From contig NZ_JASEJT010000007.1 of the NCBI RefSeq assembly GCF_030077875.1, positions 1-64,000 of the forward strand: DNA of 64,000 nt, given 5' to 3'. Under the pieces are notes generated by a model. The model searched no databases and was not told the origin of the DNA. It saw only the letters and a list, made by a program, of their open reading frames with translations. The translations under genes and the position numbers were made by a program. This document shows positions 1 through 11,656 of this stretch, in pieces (the first letter of the stretch is position 1; each line of letters begins with the position of its first letter). This DNA comes from Mycoplasma phocimorsus (lineage in GTDB: Bacteria; Bacillota_I; Bacilli_A; Mycoplasmatales; Metamycoplasmataceae).

Positions 1-1
1 T

Positions 2-1480
2 GACAAAATTTTTTATACAGATGAAAATAATGAAAAATACAACTTAACATTTGATGAATATGATAATGTTACATTTAAATTTAAAGTTGGCCATGTTTAT
101 AAACTAAATATTGATTTTAAACATTTGACAAGATTTATTTTTAAAGATTCTGAAGGTAATATACTAGGTTCGCAATGATTTAAAGATGATGAAAATAATA
201 TGCTTACTCCCGATATCAATTTAAAAGCAATTAACGATAAAGAGGCAGAAGGATTTTATATAGAGACAAATAAGCTAAAATATGAAGTAGATAATTCAAG
301 CTTTTCTTCTTCAGTGCCTATTCCCGATTCAGTTGCTGATAATTATAATAATATTTATGTAATTACCAAATTTAGATTAGGCAAACAAATTTCTATAGAA
401 ACAAAAGAGTTTGAAGAAGATTATGCCCAAAGCATTTCATCTAAAATTTTCTTAAGATTAGATGGAAGATTGCAAGAAAAATATGTTCCTAAAGATGTTG
501 ATTTTTCTTGATATAAAGGCGAAGGAAAAGGAATATTTACCCATAGCGAATTTCAAAATAATGAAGCCCTTGACAAAAGAAGTGAACAAGAGAAAGAAAA
601 GGGTATAGTTTTTGATGGATGATATGCTGATCCTCAATACAAATATAAAATCGAATTTAAAGATGGTATATCAACATTTCCTATTTTAGGTAAAATGATA
701 TATCCAAAATTTGTTTCTGGTAAATGAGATAAGATTAGAGATATTCGTCACATTTTAGATGCAGTTTTTACTATTCTTGCTACTGCTGCTAATGTAGCAG
801 GCGTAAAACCAGAGATTGAAAAGCACTCTAAACCAATTGAGCATGGAATTAATATTGTTAAATGAATTATTTTTTTAGCTTTGGGAGGAAAAATGAAATT
901 ATCCAAATTTTGAGACGGCTATCAAAATATTAATGATTTAATTTTTACAACAACAAAAGATAAGATTTCAAATTTGTGTAGTGCTTGTCAATGCGAAGAA
1001 AAAGATAAACCATGTAAGAATGAAATTTATGAAGCACTATTATGATTGTCTAAAGACTTATCTAAAAATATTTTTGGTATTTACCAAAAATATTCAAAAA
1101 ATAAATTTAAGGGCACAGCATTTTTAGAAAGTAAGGATAATTTAGAAGATTGAAGTGTAGAAAATATTTTAGGTAAAGCTGATGAAGATGCAGAACTTAG
1201 AACTAAATACTTAAAATGTGCTTTTATGTGTTGTTGTAAAAATGTACAATCTGAAAAAGATGGCGAAAAAAGCAAAGCGGAAAAATTTGCTAATGCACTT
1301 GTTGGAAAAAGTGGCATTCTAGAAATTATTAAAACATTAATTAAACTTATAATTGATTCGGTTGCAAAAGAAATAAATACTACGCTTTTAACTACTAAGA
1401 TTGTTCAAATTTCAGTTCAATTAACAATTGCTATTAAAGATATTGTTGCAAATAAATTTTGAGAAAAAGAAAATAAATAA
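2..1480 (+). CDS. Surface lipoprotein paralog, 5' end outside window
   Basis: Only the C-terminal ~492 residues are present; the frame is open from the window edge to TAA at 1478-1480 with TGA read as Trp. A Listeria-Bacteroides (InlB B-type, Flg_new-like) motif is visible near 613-655 (VFDGWYADPQYKYKIEFKDG), then a hydrophobic helix (VKWIIFLALGG) and a helical C-terminal half. Two cysteine clusters (near 975-1020 and 1217-1237) are unusual for such a protein. It is a paralog of the next gene: both share the RRSEQEKE...GWY...FKDG block and a similar C-terminal plan, and the spacing of 11 bp suggests one operon. Function is not known; surface exposure is inferred from the lipoprotein signal of the neighbour, not seen here. 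Confidence 0.8.
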
Positions 1481-1491
1481 AGGGAGAAAAA

Positions 1492-4056
1492 ATGAAAAAA
1501 ATAAAATTAATATTATTTTCATCTATTTTAACCTTGCCTTTTTCAATTATATCTTGTTCTTCACTCGCTAATGCTAGTTCTAAAATGATTTATTTAATGT
1601 CTAAAAAGAAATTAGAAAACTTTATTTTAAATAATATTGAGTTAAATACTAAAGAAATCACTATTTATGATGCACTTTTAGACTTAAATAGTATTATTCC
1701 TTTAAAAATTACTAATAATCGTAACTTTAAAAAATTAAATATTAATCTGTGATTTCATGAAACTACAATAGATTATGATAATGAACAACTTTTAATCACT
1801 TTTTATTATAAATTAAGCAATAGAAAAGAGACTTCGTTACTTAAAATAGCTAAAAACTTTTTTGAATTTAAAGAAATTGACCGAGATGATTGAGAAAGAA
1901 TTTTTGCTAATTTAGCAAAAATATCTCAAATTGAATGGTATGAAAAAACTGATAAAGAAAGTGGACTTTTAAAAGTAAGTAATAAATATGCTACAGTTAG
2001 TAAAATAAGTTCAAGACCTATAAATTTAAAACAAGTAAGCCCTGATGATGTTTTATATCAATTACAAATTAATAATTCAAGAAAAATTACTGGTGAATCT
2101 AATGATAAAAGTTCTAATTCATTATTAAGTGGTGGTGTTTTATTATATAAAAAGAAAGTGCCTATAAAATTTAAATATCCTGATAAAGAAATAATATTAG
2201 AATCTTATCTTAATAAGATTAAGCCACCTAGCGAGATTCCTTTACTAGATAATCATATTTTTATTGGTTGATCAACAAAACAAGATGCTAAACAGCCTGA
2301 TGCATTTCTTTCTAATTTTAATGGTCAATTTAGCGAAAATACAGTGTTTTATCCTGTTTTTAAAAAAAGAGCCGCACTAATTATTAATATTCCTTCTTTC
2401 GAAGAAGCAAAATTGCAAAAACAAGAGTTAATTATTAAAGAAGAGTTAAATAAAAATGATATCTTAAATTTTATTCATAGCAATTTACCACAGCCCGAAG
2501 ATAAATGATCTTATCAACTTGATAAATTGCAATTCATTGATCAAAATCAGCAAATTTGTGATTTTATTTTTGATGAAAAAAATAAATTAATTAATAAGTT
2601 TGAACTTGAGCATAATTATACTATTAATATTCATTATAAACACAAACCCGTGTTTATATATCTTGATAATTTCGATAATAAATTTTTAGGTTATCAATGA
2701 ATTGAAAATGATGAAAAAAATAATTTATATTACACGCCCGAAATAAATATTGACTTTACTAATTTTGAATCTATTGGTAAATATCCGATTTCTTATTTTT
2801 ATAAAGATAGTAATGAAGCCTATAAACCTAAAACATTATTAAAAAATTATGTTGAAAAAGAAAATGAAAAAATATATATTCTTATTAATTTTCAGCAAAC
2901 ACAAAAAATAACAATTAATACTGAACAATTGGATAAACAAAAGTTATCTATTTTTGATTTATATTTAACGCCGCAACGAAAATTAAAAGAAAAATATTTA
3001 CCTAAAGATATTGATCCTACTTGATATAAGGGCAAATATAAAAGACAATATCCTAATGAGGAAAACAACGAATTATTCGATAGGAGAAGTGAACAAGAAA
3101 AAGAAATTGCCCTTGTTTTTGAAGGATGATATACTGATTCTCGATTTAAAAATAAAATTAAATTTAAAGATGGTGTATCAACAACATCAATTAATTCTTC
3201 TTTTATATATCCAAGATTTGCATTAAGTAAATGAGAAACGATTCAAAACGCACGTGAAATAATTGATGTAATTTTTACGTTGGTTGAAAAATCTGTTAGT
3301 GCTGCAGCAGAAATTAAAGAGGAAAATGATTACATTATTATTGCGGAACACACAATTAAAATTATTAAATGGATTTTATATTTAATGTTGGCCGGCAAAC
3401 AAACAGATGAAGCATTTTGAAAAAGTTTTGATAGCATTGCTGATTTAATTGTTGCCATAAATAAAAAAAGTGAGTTTATTAAATTTGGAGATAAGATAAA
3501 AGATGATACTGGTAAAGCCAATGCTATTAAAGCTTTATTTTGAGCGAATAAAGAAATTTTAAGAGCTATAACTGGTATTAATACTATATATAGCAAAGAC
3601 AAATTTAAAAATAGTGTTTTTATTAATAAAGAAGTATTAGAGGGGTGAACAGCAAAAGATATTTTTAATAAAGAACAAAATGCTATTTTTAATCGTAATT
3701 TTTTAGGTTATTTAATTTATAAAACTTTGGTTAATAGTGGTGGTAGTTCGGATAGTAATTGTAATAGTAGTTTAGGCAACAATGTTTCAAATACAAACAC
3801 ACAAGATTGTTATACAAAATGAGCTACTGGCGAAGGAAAAAATATAGCACAAATTATTGGTGCACTTGTAAATCAAAATGGTGTTCAAGATTTAATTTGA
3901 GCACTTAAAGATTTAATATTTAATTCACAAAATAAAAAAAATTCTCAAATTGCTTTAAAAGTAATTGATTTAGCAGCTGATTTAGGTAGATTAATAAAAA
4001 AAGTTGTTGTCAATGTTTTAAAAGAAAAAGGAGACCAAAAAAACAAAACTAAATAA
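1492..4056 (+). CDS. Surface lipoprotein with Listeria-Bacteroides-type repeats
   Basis: Predicted 854-aa lipoprotein. The start ATG follows an AGGGAG ribosome site. A signal peptide of about 21 residues ends in the lipobox SIISC, so the mature protein should be membrane-anchored through Cys22. Two GW-type motifs are seen: IFIGWSTK near residue 258 and LVFEGWYTDSRF near residue 540, both like the beta-grasp InlB B/Flg_new repeat used by surface proteins. The C-terminal third contains a hydrophobic segment (IIKWILYLMLAGK) and helical stretches. It is a tandem paralog of the preceding gene. Its last ~458 codons are repeated downstream by a 1,545-bp duplication. Adhesion or immune interaction is plausible but unproven. 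Confidence 0.88.
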
Positions 4057-4102
4057 TTTTAACTTTTGCTATTTGTTTTGCTTTTACAAATTGAAAATAA
4101 AA

Positions 4103-4209
4103 AAAACTCAAATATGGCTATTTTTAAGTCATTATTTGAATTTTTATTTAAAAAATAAATAACTTAATATTTTTATTATTAATATTTAAAATAACTATTT
4201 GAGTTTTTT
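4103..4209 (+). terminator. Possible long-loop terminator after lipoprotein gene
   Basis: The arms AAACTCAAATA and TATTTGAGTTT flank a very AT-rich loop of about 90 bases and are followed by a T-run. The same arm sequence is used in stronger terminators elsewhere in the window (near 44.4 and 55.2 kb), which supports the call. The large loop makes it weak. A second copy lies at 5648-5754 in the duplicated unit. Confidence 0.35.
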
Positions 4210-4227
4210 AGCAAACTTTTTATATGT

Positions 4228-5601
4228 TTTTTAGGTTATCAATGAATTGAAAATGATGAAAAAAATAATTTATATTACACGCCCGAAATAAATATTGACT
4301 TTACTAATTTTGAATCTATTGGTAAATATCCGATTTCTTATTTTTATAAAGATAGTAATGAAGCCTATAAACCTAAAACATTATTAAAAAATTATGTTGA
4401 AAAAGAAAATGAAAAAATATATATTCTTATTAATTTTCAGCAAACACAAAAAATAACAATTAATACTGAACAATTGGATAAACAAAAGTTATCTATTTTT
4501 GATTTATATTTAACGCCGCAACGAAAATTAAAAGAAAAATATTTACCTAAAGATATTGATCCTACTTGATATAAGGGCAAATATAAAAGACAATATCCTA
4601 ATGAGGAAAACAACGAATTATTCGATAGGAGAAGTGAACAAGAAAAAGAAATTGCCCTTGTTTTTGAAGGATGATATACTGATTCTCGATTTAAAAATAA
4701 AATTAAATTTAAAGATGGTGTATCAACAACATCAATTAATTCTTCTTTTATATATCCAAGATTTGCATTAAGTAAATGAGAAACGATTCAAAACGCACGT
4801 GAAATAATTGATGTAATTTTTACGTTGGTTGAAAAATCTGTTAGTGCTGCAGCAGAAATTAAAGAGGAAAATGATTACATTATTATTGCGGAACACACAA
4901 TTAAAATTATTAAATGGATTTTATATTTAATGTTGGCCGGCAAACAAACAGATGAAGCATTTTGAAAAAGTTTTGATAGCATTGCTGATTTAATTGTTGC
5001 CATAAATAAAAAAAGTGAGTTTATTAAATTTGGAGATAAGATAAAAGATGATACTGGTAAAGCCAATGCTATTAAAGCTTTATTTTGAGCGAATAAAGAA
5101 ATTTTAAGAGCTATAACTGGTATTAATACTATATATAGCAAAGACAAATTTAAAAATAGTGTTTTTATTAATAAAGAAGTATTAGAGGGGTGAACAGCAA
5201 AAGATATTTTTAATAAAGAACAAAATGCTATTTTTAATCGTAATTTTTTAGGTTATTTAATTTATAAAACTTTGGTTAATAGTGGTGGTAGTTCGGATAG
5301 TAATTGTAATAGTAGTTTAGGCAACAATGTTTCAAATACAAACACACAAGATTGTTATACAAAATGAGCTACTGGCGAAGGAAAAAATATAGCACAAATT
5401 ATTGGTGCACTTGTAAATCAAAATGGTGTTCAAGATTTAATTTGAGCACTTAAAGATTTAATATTTAATTCACAAAATAAAAAAAATTCTCAAATTGCTT
5501 TAAAAGTAATTGATTTAGCAGCTGATTTAGGTAGATTAATAAAAAAAGTTGTTGTCAATGTTTTAAAAGAAAAAGGAGACCAAAAAAACAAAACTAAATA
5601 A
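4228..5601 (+). pseudogene. Truncated duplicate of the lipoprotein 3' half
   Basis: This frame is identical to codons ~399-854 of the gene at 1492-4056 and ends at the same TAA shifted by 1,545 bp. It has no lipoprotein signal, no in-frame start at the junction and no ribosome site, because copy two begins in the middle of the gene. It would be expressed only by internal initiation or recombination with the upstream copy. The ~386 bp that follow (5602-5987) hold the copied terminator arms and the terminator of the next minus-strand gene, and I see no gene there. Confidence 0.85.
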
Positions 5602-5886
5602 TTTTAACTTTTGCTATTTGTTTTGCTTTTACAAATTGAAAATAAAAAAAACTCAAATATGGCTATTTTTAAGTCATTATTTGAATTTTTATTTAAAAAA
5701 TAAATAACTTAATATTTTTATTATTAATATTTAAAATAACTATTTGAGTTTTTTAGCAAACTTTTTATATGTTTTAATAATATTTTTTAAAAATATGTAT
5801 TATAAATTGCTTCTAATTTTATTAATTTTTATTGTAATAAGAATTCTGATACAAAAGGCAAAAAATAAGAAATAATTAAAAGATAA

Positions 5887-5927
5887 ACTAAAATTGAAAA
5901 TTTTTTTATAAAAATTTAAATTTTAGT
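5887..5927 (-). terminator. Terminator of the OppA-like gene
   Basis: The outer arms ACTAAAATT and AATTTTAGT enclose further A/T pairing; on the minus strand the hairpin is followed by TTTATCTTTTA. It lies about 60 bp past the stop of the OppA-like gene. Confidence 0.5.
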
Positions 5928-5987
5928 CTTGTTCTTAAAATGTACTTGTATTTAAATTTAATATTGTTTTAATTAAATATTAAATTG

Positions 5988-8915
5988 TTATACAATTTCT
6001 TCTTGTTCTAACAACTTAATGTCTTGATTATAACTTATACTTGATGAACCTGATGGAGTAATAAATTTAGGGTTTTTAACAAACTTATTAAATGCTTTTG
6101 AAACTTGCAGTTGTTGCCCAAAATCTCATCCATAAATAGAACTAATTTCCTGTATTAAAGATATGTGTTCTTCTATTGAATATTCTTCTTGAACATATAA
6201 AAAAAATTTATTTAATTGTGTTCTAAAACTTTCAATTCCATATTCTTTTAACTTATTAATTTGCATTAAATCTTGTTGATCTTTTTCATCTAATTTCTTT
6301 AATTCTCCATTAACTAATTTTGTAAATGAAAAATCTATATTTTCGTGCAGTACTTGAAAGTTAGTTGCCGTTGAAATATATTTTAATTTATAAGGTAAAT
6401 ATAAAATTTTATGTGCGTTTTTGCTATTTTTTTGCGGCTCATGCCTAACAAGTGATTCCATTTTTTTAGCTAATTTATATAAATGGGGAAGTTCTGTTTT
6501 ATAAATATTGTTCCCTTTGCTTTCTTCCATTAAAATTGATGAAAGCAACATTACTAATGGAGATGCTGTAAAGCTGCTTAGTGCGCCATAATATTGTCCT
6601 ATTCCTTCATAGTCATAGCCCCAGCTGCCATAAGATTTTGTTCCTTTATGCAAAATTATAGCGTTTTTAAGTTCAGAATAATCGGATGGAACACTAATTT
6701 TAAAATCTAATCTTGAATCAAGACCATTAACTAATTTTTCAAAGTTTCTTATCATTTCTTTCATTTTTGCGTCAGGGTTTGAATAACGATAAACATGATT
6801 TCAAGATACTTTTTCTTTTGTACTTCAGTTATTTTTTTGATAAATTTCATCTAATAATTCTTTCATTAATTGCTGAAGTTCTGTATAATATTTGCTTCTT
6901 AATCTTTCTAATGAGCCTACTTTATTCATAAATGAATAATCTGCATTGATTATATTTTTGCTATCTACAAAAGTATGCTTTTTTCCATTTTTATCAAATA
7001 CAAATGTGCTGTTAAGTTCTTCTAGTTTATCTCTTATAGTTAATGATGTATCACTTTTAAAAACAGAATCGGGTGCCATTCCAGGAAGCAATGGTTGATC
7101 CAGTCCCAATGATATATAATCAACAAGTGCATACATGTTGACACTATTCATATAAATTGATCTAAATGATTTTGCATATTTTAATATATGGGAAAAAGTC
7201 GAAACATTTGTTTTATTATTTAAAGAAAGTTCTTTTCTTGTTAAACCGTACATAATTTTACTGTATTGATCATTAAAGTAAAATTTATCAATTTCGCTTA
7301 AAATTTTATTTTGAATTTCAGGCCTTTTGTCATTAATATCTTTAATGTTTGATAAATATCAAGGGTCTGGCGCCTGCGTTTCTATTAAGTTAAAAATAGT
7401 TTTGTTTTTGTTTTCTGATTTTGAGTAAACTATTGGCATTCCAGGAACACCTGAAATTAGCTCTTCTCTTGTTGATTCTGGTAAATCTACAAAAGAAATT
7501 AAATCTATTAATCCAACCTTATAGGCATTTAATTGTTCAGATGCAAATTCTCTTGGAGATAATGGAAAAGTTTTGTATTCGTTTTGAATTATTTTGATGT
7601 TATTAGGCGATTTAACTCATTGTTGATCTCAGAAGTTAGGGTTTTGAAAGTAAATTTTCTTTTGCGTAAACTGATCATATTTTTTTGGAATATATGGTCC
7701 AATATATAAAACATTTTCTAATGATTTACCATATCAGTAAAATCCAAGTTTTCAAGATAAAGAATCTTTATCTTGAATTAATTCCTTTAATGAAAGTTTT
7801 CCATCATAATGATCTTTATCATTTTGATCTTGAATATATTCATAAGGTAGGGGGCTAAAAGTTGAATCATTAATAAATGTAAAAAATAAGTTATGAAAAT
7901 CTCCACCTATTTCTTTATTCTTAGCATGTAAAGTAAATGCCATTTCTTCTTGCATTGAAGAGCCTTTTATTGCTTCAATTGTTTTTTCTTTTTTTGACAT
8001 TCACTCCAAATTTATATTAAAAAGTTCAAATAAATAAGCGTTAGGAAAAATTTGATCCGGCCTAAACATTTTAATGTTTGGGTCATTTAAAACAATTTTT
8101 ATTTTTTCACCAATAGCATCAACTTTCGCTTTGCCTTCACCTAAAGAAATTCCGCCATTTTCCATTCTATAATGGAATGATAATAACTGAGTGTTTAATC
8201 AAGAATAATAAAAATCTTCTGCTTTTAATTTATATTTTGTTTTGTTTCCTAAATAATCTGAATAATAAACATCGCGAGGAATTAAAGAAATTTTTGACGC
8301 ACCTTTCATATTTTTTAAAAAATCAGGATGGTTAATTGATTGTGGATCATTTGAAGTTAGTTTTAATGAGACACTTTTTCCATCTCATTTATATAAATTT
8401 TTTATCTCTTCAATAGCTAATTTATGTTTTCCTTCTTTTGCCATTTTATCTCATTTTTGAATTTCTTCTTTAGTTGGCATTTTTTCATGTTTCGAGTTTG
8501 TATATAATACTTGTTCGCCATTTAATTTTGTTATAATAATTTCTTTTATTAATTCGAGATTATATCATTCAAATGTTGGTCTTAAAATTAATTCAGAACT
8601 TGCTTTTCAACTTTTTTTATTTTTATCTTTAACATCAACAATATAGTCAATAACTTTTGTTTCTCCCATTCTTTTGTATCTTCAAAAGTTACCTCCTATA
8701 TCAGCCGATTTATATGAACCATAACTAGCTGAAGCATTATTTGTGAATGGATCATCTTTTTTTGTTGAGTTATATCTTGTAATTAATTTTTGTCTTCTCT
8801 CTAATGATTGATTTTTGATATTATCAAGAACATTTAAAGAGCAGCTTGCTGAAATACTTGTTAAATATAATGGGGCGCTAGTCGCAACAATTAAAAAAAA
8901 TTTTTTTAATTTCAT
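5988..8915 (-). CDS. oppA: OppA-like oligopeptide-binding lipoprotein
   Basis: Predicted 975-aa solute-binding lipoprotein of the mycoplasma OppA type, which captures peptides for an ABC importer. The signal peptide ends at SISASC, a usable lipobox. Family-like motifs are GSYKSADIGGNFWR near the mature N-terminus, YYSDYL and ADDFYYSW-like text (AEDFYYSWLNT) near residue 225, GLDQPLLPGMAPDSVF near residue 605, and SYGSWGYDYEGIG near residue 765, the block also found in Mycoplasma hominis P100/OppA. A strong AAGGAAAA site precedes the ATG. No oppBCDF genes lie in this window, so it must work with a transporter encoded elsewhere or have another role; P100 is reported to be an ecto-ATPase and adhesin. 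The OppA assignment rests on motifs read by eye. Confidence 0.78.
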
Positions 8916-8955
8916 ATGTTTTCCTTTCTTTTATATTTTCTTGTTTTGAGTGTTT

Positions 8956-8961
8956 AGTATA
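8956..8961 (-). promoter_or_regulatory. Likely -10 box for the OppA-like gene
   Basis: TATACT on the minus strand lies 40 bp before the ATG of the OppA-like gene, followed by a leader with an AAGGAAAA ribosome site. No convincing -35 is visible, which is common in mycoplasmas. Confidence 0.4.
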
Positions 8962-9061
8962 CTTTGCAAGCTTTAAAAAATTATTTAAGCTTACTTAAGT
9001 TAACGATTGTAATAAATTTCTTTAATTCCGCTTTTCATCATTTTTCCTTTATATAAAACAA

Positions 9062-9143
9062 AAACGATAAAGATTATTCCTTTATCGTTCACAAATAAAT
9101 ATAATAAAACAAAAACGATAAAGATTATTTCTCTATCGTTTTT
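9062..9143 (-). repeat. Two tandem hairpins of 49-bp period
   Basis: Two near-identical inverted repeats (AACGATAAAG ... CTTTATCGTT and AACGATAAAG ... CTCTATCGTT) start 49 bp apart. On the minus strand each is followed by TTTTTGTTTTAT, so both have the form of intrinsic terminators. No minus-strand gene ends just upstream of them. A third weaker inverted repeat (ATAGAAATAA/TTATTTCTAT) follows near 9175-9227. Confidence 0.6.
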
Positions 9144-9227
9144 ATAAATAAATAATTTATACTAAATAAAAAATTAAACGATAGAAATAAAAATATGTAA
9201 AGAAATTACAATATTATTATTTCTATT

Positions 9228-9654
9228 TGATTTTTTAAATAATTTAACACTCATAAATTTAAATATATAGAAAAAAAATAATTTTTTTTAAAAAAATGCT
9301 ACAAATTTTTTAAAAAAAGTAATTTACAAAAATTTAAGAAAAATATAAGTAAAAATGTTTGTTTAAGTCTGTTTTAAACTGGGTAATTAAATTTTTACAT
9401 ATATTTAATTTAATATTAAATTAGTTAAACATTTATTAAATAAATTATGTTATTAATAAAGATATACCTCCAATTAGTGTGCTTATAAATGAAATGATGT
9501 TTATATTTTAATTTGAGCTTTTAAGAATTTAATATTTGATTCATAAAAAAATCAATTTATTTTAAAAATAGTTGTTTTAGTGACAATTTTGATAAATTAA
9601 TAAAAATAATTATTGATAGTTAAAAAACAATCTATATAAAACTAAAATAAAAAA
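9228..9654. other. Gene-free AT-rich spacer
   Basis: About 430 bp of extremely AT-rich sequence between the hairpin cluster and the terminator of the next gene. I see no open frame with a recognisable product, no RNA gene and no long repeat. Confidence 0.5.
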
Positions 9655-9679
9655 ATGCCACAGTAAATTACTGTAGCAT
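9655..9679 (-). terminator. Rho-independent terminator
   Basis: On the minus strand the arms ATGCTACAGTAA and TTACTGTGGCAT form a stem with one mismatch, directly followed by a run of seven T. It closes the transcript of the gene at 9733-10950. Confidence 0.75.
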
Positions 9680-9732
9680 ACTATATAATAGTTTAAATGT
9701 TTTTTATTTAATTTGCTTTATGTTTAATTTTT

Positions 9733-10950
9733 TTAATCCAATATTACTTTAATTCTAAAATTAAATCCATAAGGCAATTCATTAATTTTTTGTAATTCTT
9801 CTAAATCTTTTTTAGGCAATTTAACGAAAAAATCTAATCATTTGCGTTCATTGACATAACTTGCAATAATTTCTTTTTTATCTTTTAATTCTTTATTTTC
9901 AGAAGTAATAAAATCGTCAGAATAAACTAATTCGTAAAAATCGGGTTTTGTTTCGCCTTTAATATTTTCCAATTCATTAATAGGAATATATTTATTATTA
10001 AAAGAAACTAATAATTCGGGCGTAAACACTTCAACAACAACTTCATCAAGTTTATCATTTATATATTTTTTAAAAATTTTATTAACTTTCAATGAAGTTT
10101 TAGATTTTAATACGCCTATTTTATTTTCATCTTTTAAATTTGCTAATTTAGGGCCATAAATTTCAAGAATATTTTGTGGCAAAGAAAACTCTACTAAGTA
10201 ATTTTCATCAAATAAACTTTTATCAACAAATTGTGATAATTTTCTAAAATTTTTTGCTCCTTCTACATTTGAAAGATCAATTGGATTATAAGAAGTATAA
10301 GCTTTAAAACCTGAACCAATAATGTCAACTGCTAAATCTTTTTTATGAATATAATCACCATTATCCATAACTGTTGAAAGATTTTCATATTTTATTTCTT
10401 TTTTTACTACGCCATTTTTTATATCGTCAATTAGTTCATCAAGATCCTCAATTTTTCTAACAATTTTAATGTAATTAGTTCTTAATTGTTGTGCTGTTTC
10501 ACTAACTTGTTGAAGTTTAATAAAAGAATCTCTAGCTTCTTTAGCTAGCATTTTTGATTTTTCATTTAATCTTAAATAATTTAAGGTTTTTTGATAATAA
10601 TCTCTTAGCTTATCATTTTTTTCTTTTTTAATAAGTTCTTCTAAATCATCGCTTTTTTGAATTGAAAAGCTTTTTTCAAGTTGTATAAGTAAACTTTCAA
10701 TATCACTTAATATATTTGAATTTACTGCTAATGTTAAAGAAGCATTAACTTGTTTAACTTCAGGTTTATTATCTTTATTTTCAGCTTTTGGAACATTTTC
10801 ATTGTTAACTGTTGGGTTTTGTTTTGATTTATTTTCTTTTTCATCTTCAATTTTTTTTGCTTCATTATAAGCAATAATTCCGGCTGAAATAGCAATAGTT
10901 CCTAAAAAAATTCCGGGTGTTGCTAATGCAATTTTTAATTTTTTATTCAT
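9733..10950 (-). CDS. Membrane-anchored coiled-coil protein, unknown function
   Basis: Predicted 405 aa; one TGA (Trp) near the C-terminus must be read through. Residues ~6-27 are a hydrophobic segment (LKIALATPGIFLGTIAISAG) without a lipobox, so an uncleaved N-terminal anchor or signal peptide is likely. Residues 30-60 are a Lys/Glu/Asn-rich linker, and residues ~75-190 are strongly helical with heptad-like spacing. The rest is mixed charged sequence with no motif I recognise. The ATG follows an AAGGTATAAA site 20 bp after the trmB stop, so the two are probably co-transcribed. An extracytoplasmic structural protein is an inference only. Confidence 0.8.
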
Positions 10951-10970
10951 TTTATACCTTTCATTATTAA

Positions 10971-11582
10971 TTACTTATTGAAATTAAATTCTATATAATT
11001 AATGTTTTTGCCTTCCGAACTTCATTTTTGTTCATAACCTGTCATTATATTATTTTTATTTTTGATGCTGTTATGTAAATCACTTGTTTTAAAAATTATG
11101 TTAGCTCCAAACTCATTAAGTGATTCAATACTAAATTGAAATAAAAAATCATTATCCGTTTTAAATTTAATAATTCCGTTTTCATTTAATATTTTTTTAT
11201 ATTTTTCTAAAAAATCTTTATAAGTAAGTCTTCTTTTGAAATGCCTTTTCTTTGGTCATGGATCGCTAAATGTTATTCAAATTAATGATACACTACCAAT
11301 TAAAAACTCATTAATTTTTTCAATATCTTCACAAATAATAAATAAATTATTCAAATTATAATCAAGTGCTTTTTTAGCAATTTTACTAGCAACTGTTGGA
11401 TACTTTTCAATTGCAATATACCTTATATTAGGATTATTTTTTGCTAGCTCACAAATCATTTCGCCCTTACCAGCTCCAAGCTCTATAACATCATTCGTTT
11501 TTAATTTAAAAGGAAATGTATCAACTAGAAGTTTGCTTTCTTTTAATTTTTCCATTGCATAGGGGTCATTTCTTAATCTCAT
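10971..11582 (-). CDS. trmB: tRNA (guanine-N7)-methyltransferase TrmB
   Basis: Predicted 203 aa, the normal size for TrmB, which methylates G46 in the tRNA variable loop using S-adenosylmethionine. The N-terminal MRLRNDPYAMEKL is typical of the family. The SAM-binding motif is IELGAGKGEM near residues 34-43, the acidic ribose-binding residue lies in AIEKYP, and the catalytic block ITFSDPWPKKRH (FPDPWPKKRH in most homologs) is near residues 103-114. TGA codons give Trp in this block and in the C-terminus. Confidence 0.93.
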
Positions 11583-11630
11583 AGCTTTAATTATAAAAAA
11601 AGAAATAATTTTTATGTCTAAATAAAAGAA

Positions 11631-11651
11631 AAAGAAGAATATTTCTTCTTT
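11631..11651 (-). terminator. Possible terminator after the pullulanase gene
   Basis: AAAGAAGAA and TTCTTCTTT form a 9-bp perfect stem with a 3-base loop just past the stop of the pullulanase gene; minus-strand sequence after it is T-rich but interrupted. Confidence 0.5.
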
Positions 11652-11656
11652 ATTTA

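Larger units (their letters stand above)
2683..5772 (+). repeat. Perfect-looking 1,545-bp tandem duplication
   Basis: Bases 2683-4227 and 4228-5772 read as identical copies offset by exactly 1,545 bp. The unit covers the 3' half of the lipoprotein gene plus 171 bp downstream. The copies join through a short T-run (TTTT also follows copy two at 5772-5775), so T-tract microhomology probably seeded the event. No differences were found in the parts compared by eye, so the duplication is recent or an assembly product. Confidence 0.9.

Noticed and set aside
3330-3602. Minus-strand ORF inside the lipoprotein gene (also at 4875-5147)
   Set aside because: Hydrophobic mirror of a coding strand; no ribosome site and it is repeated only because the DNA is duplicated.
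5602-5987. tRNA or small RNA gene in the spacer
   Set aside because: Only AT-rich hairpins; no cloverleaf, T-loop sequence or GC-rich stem. No tRNA was found anywhere in the window.
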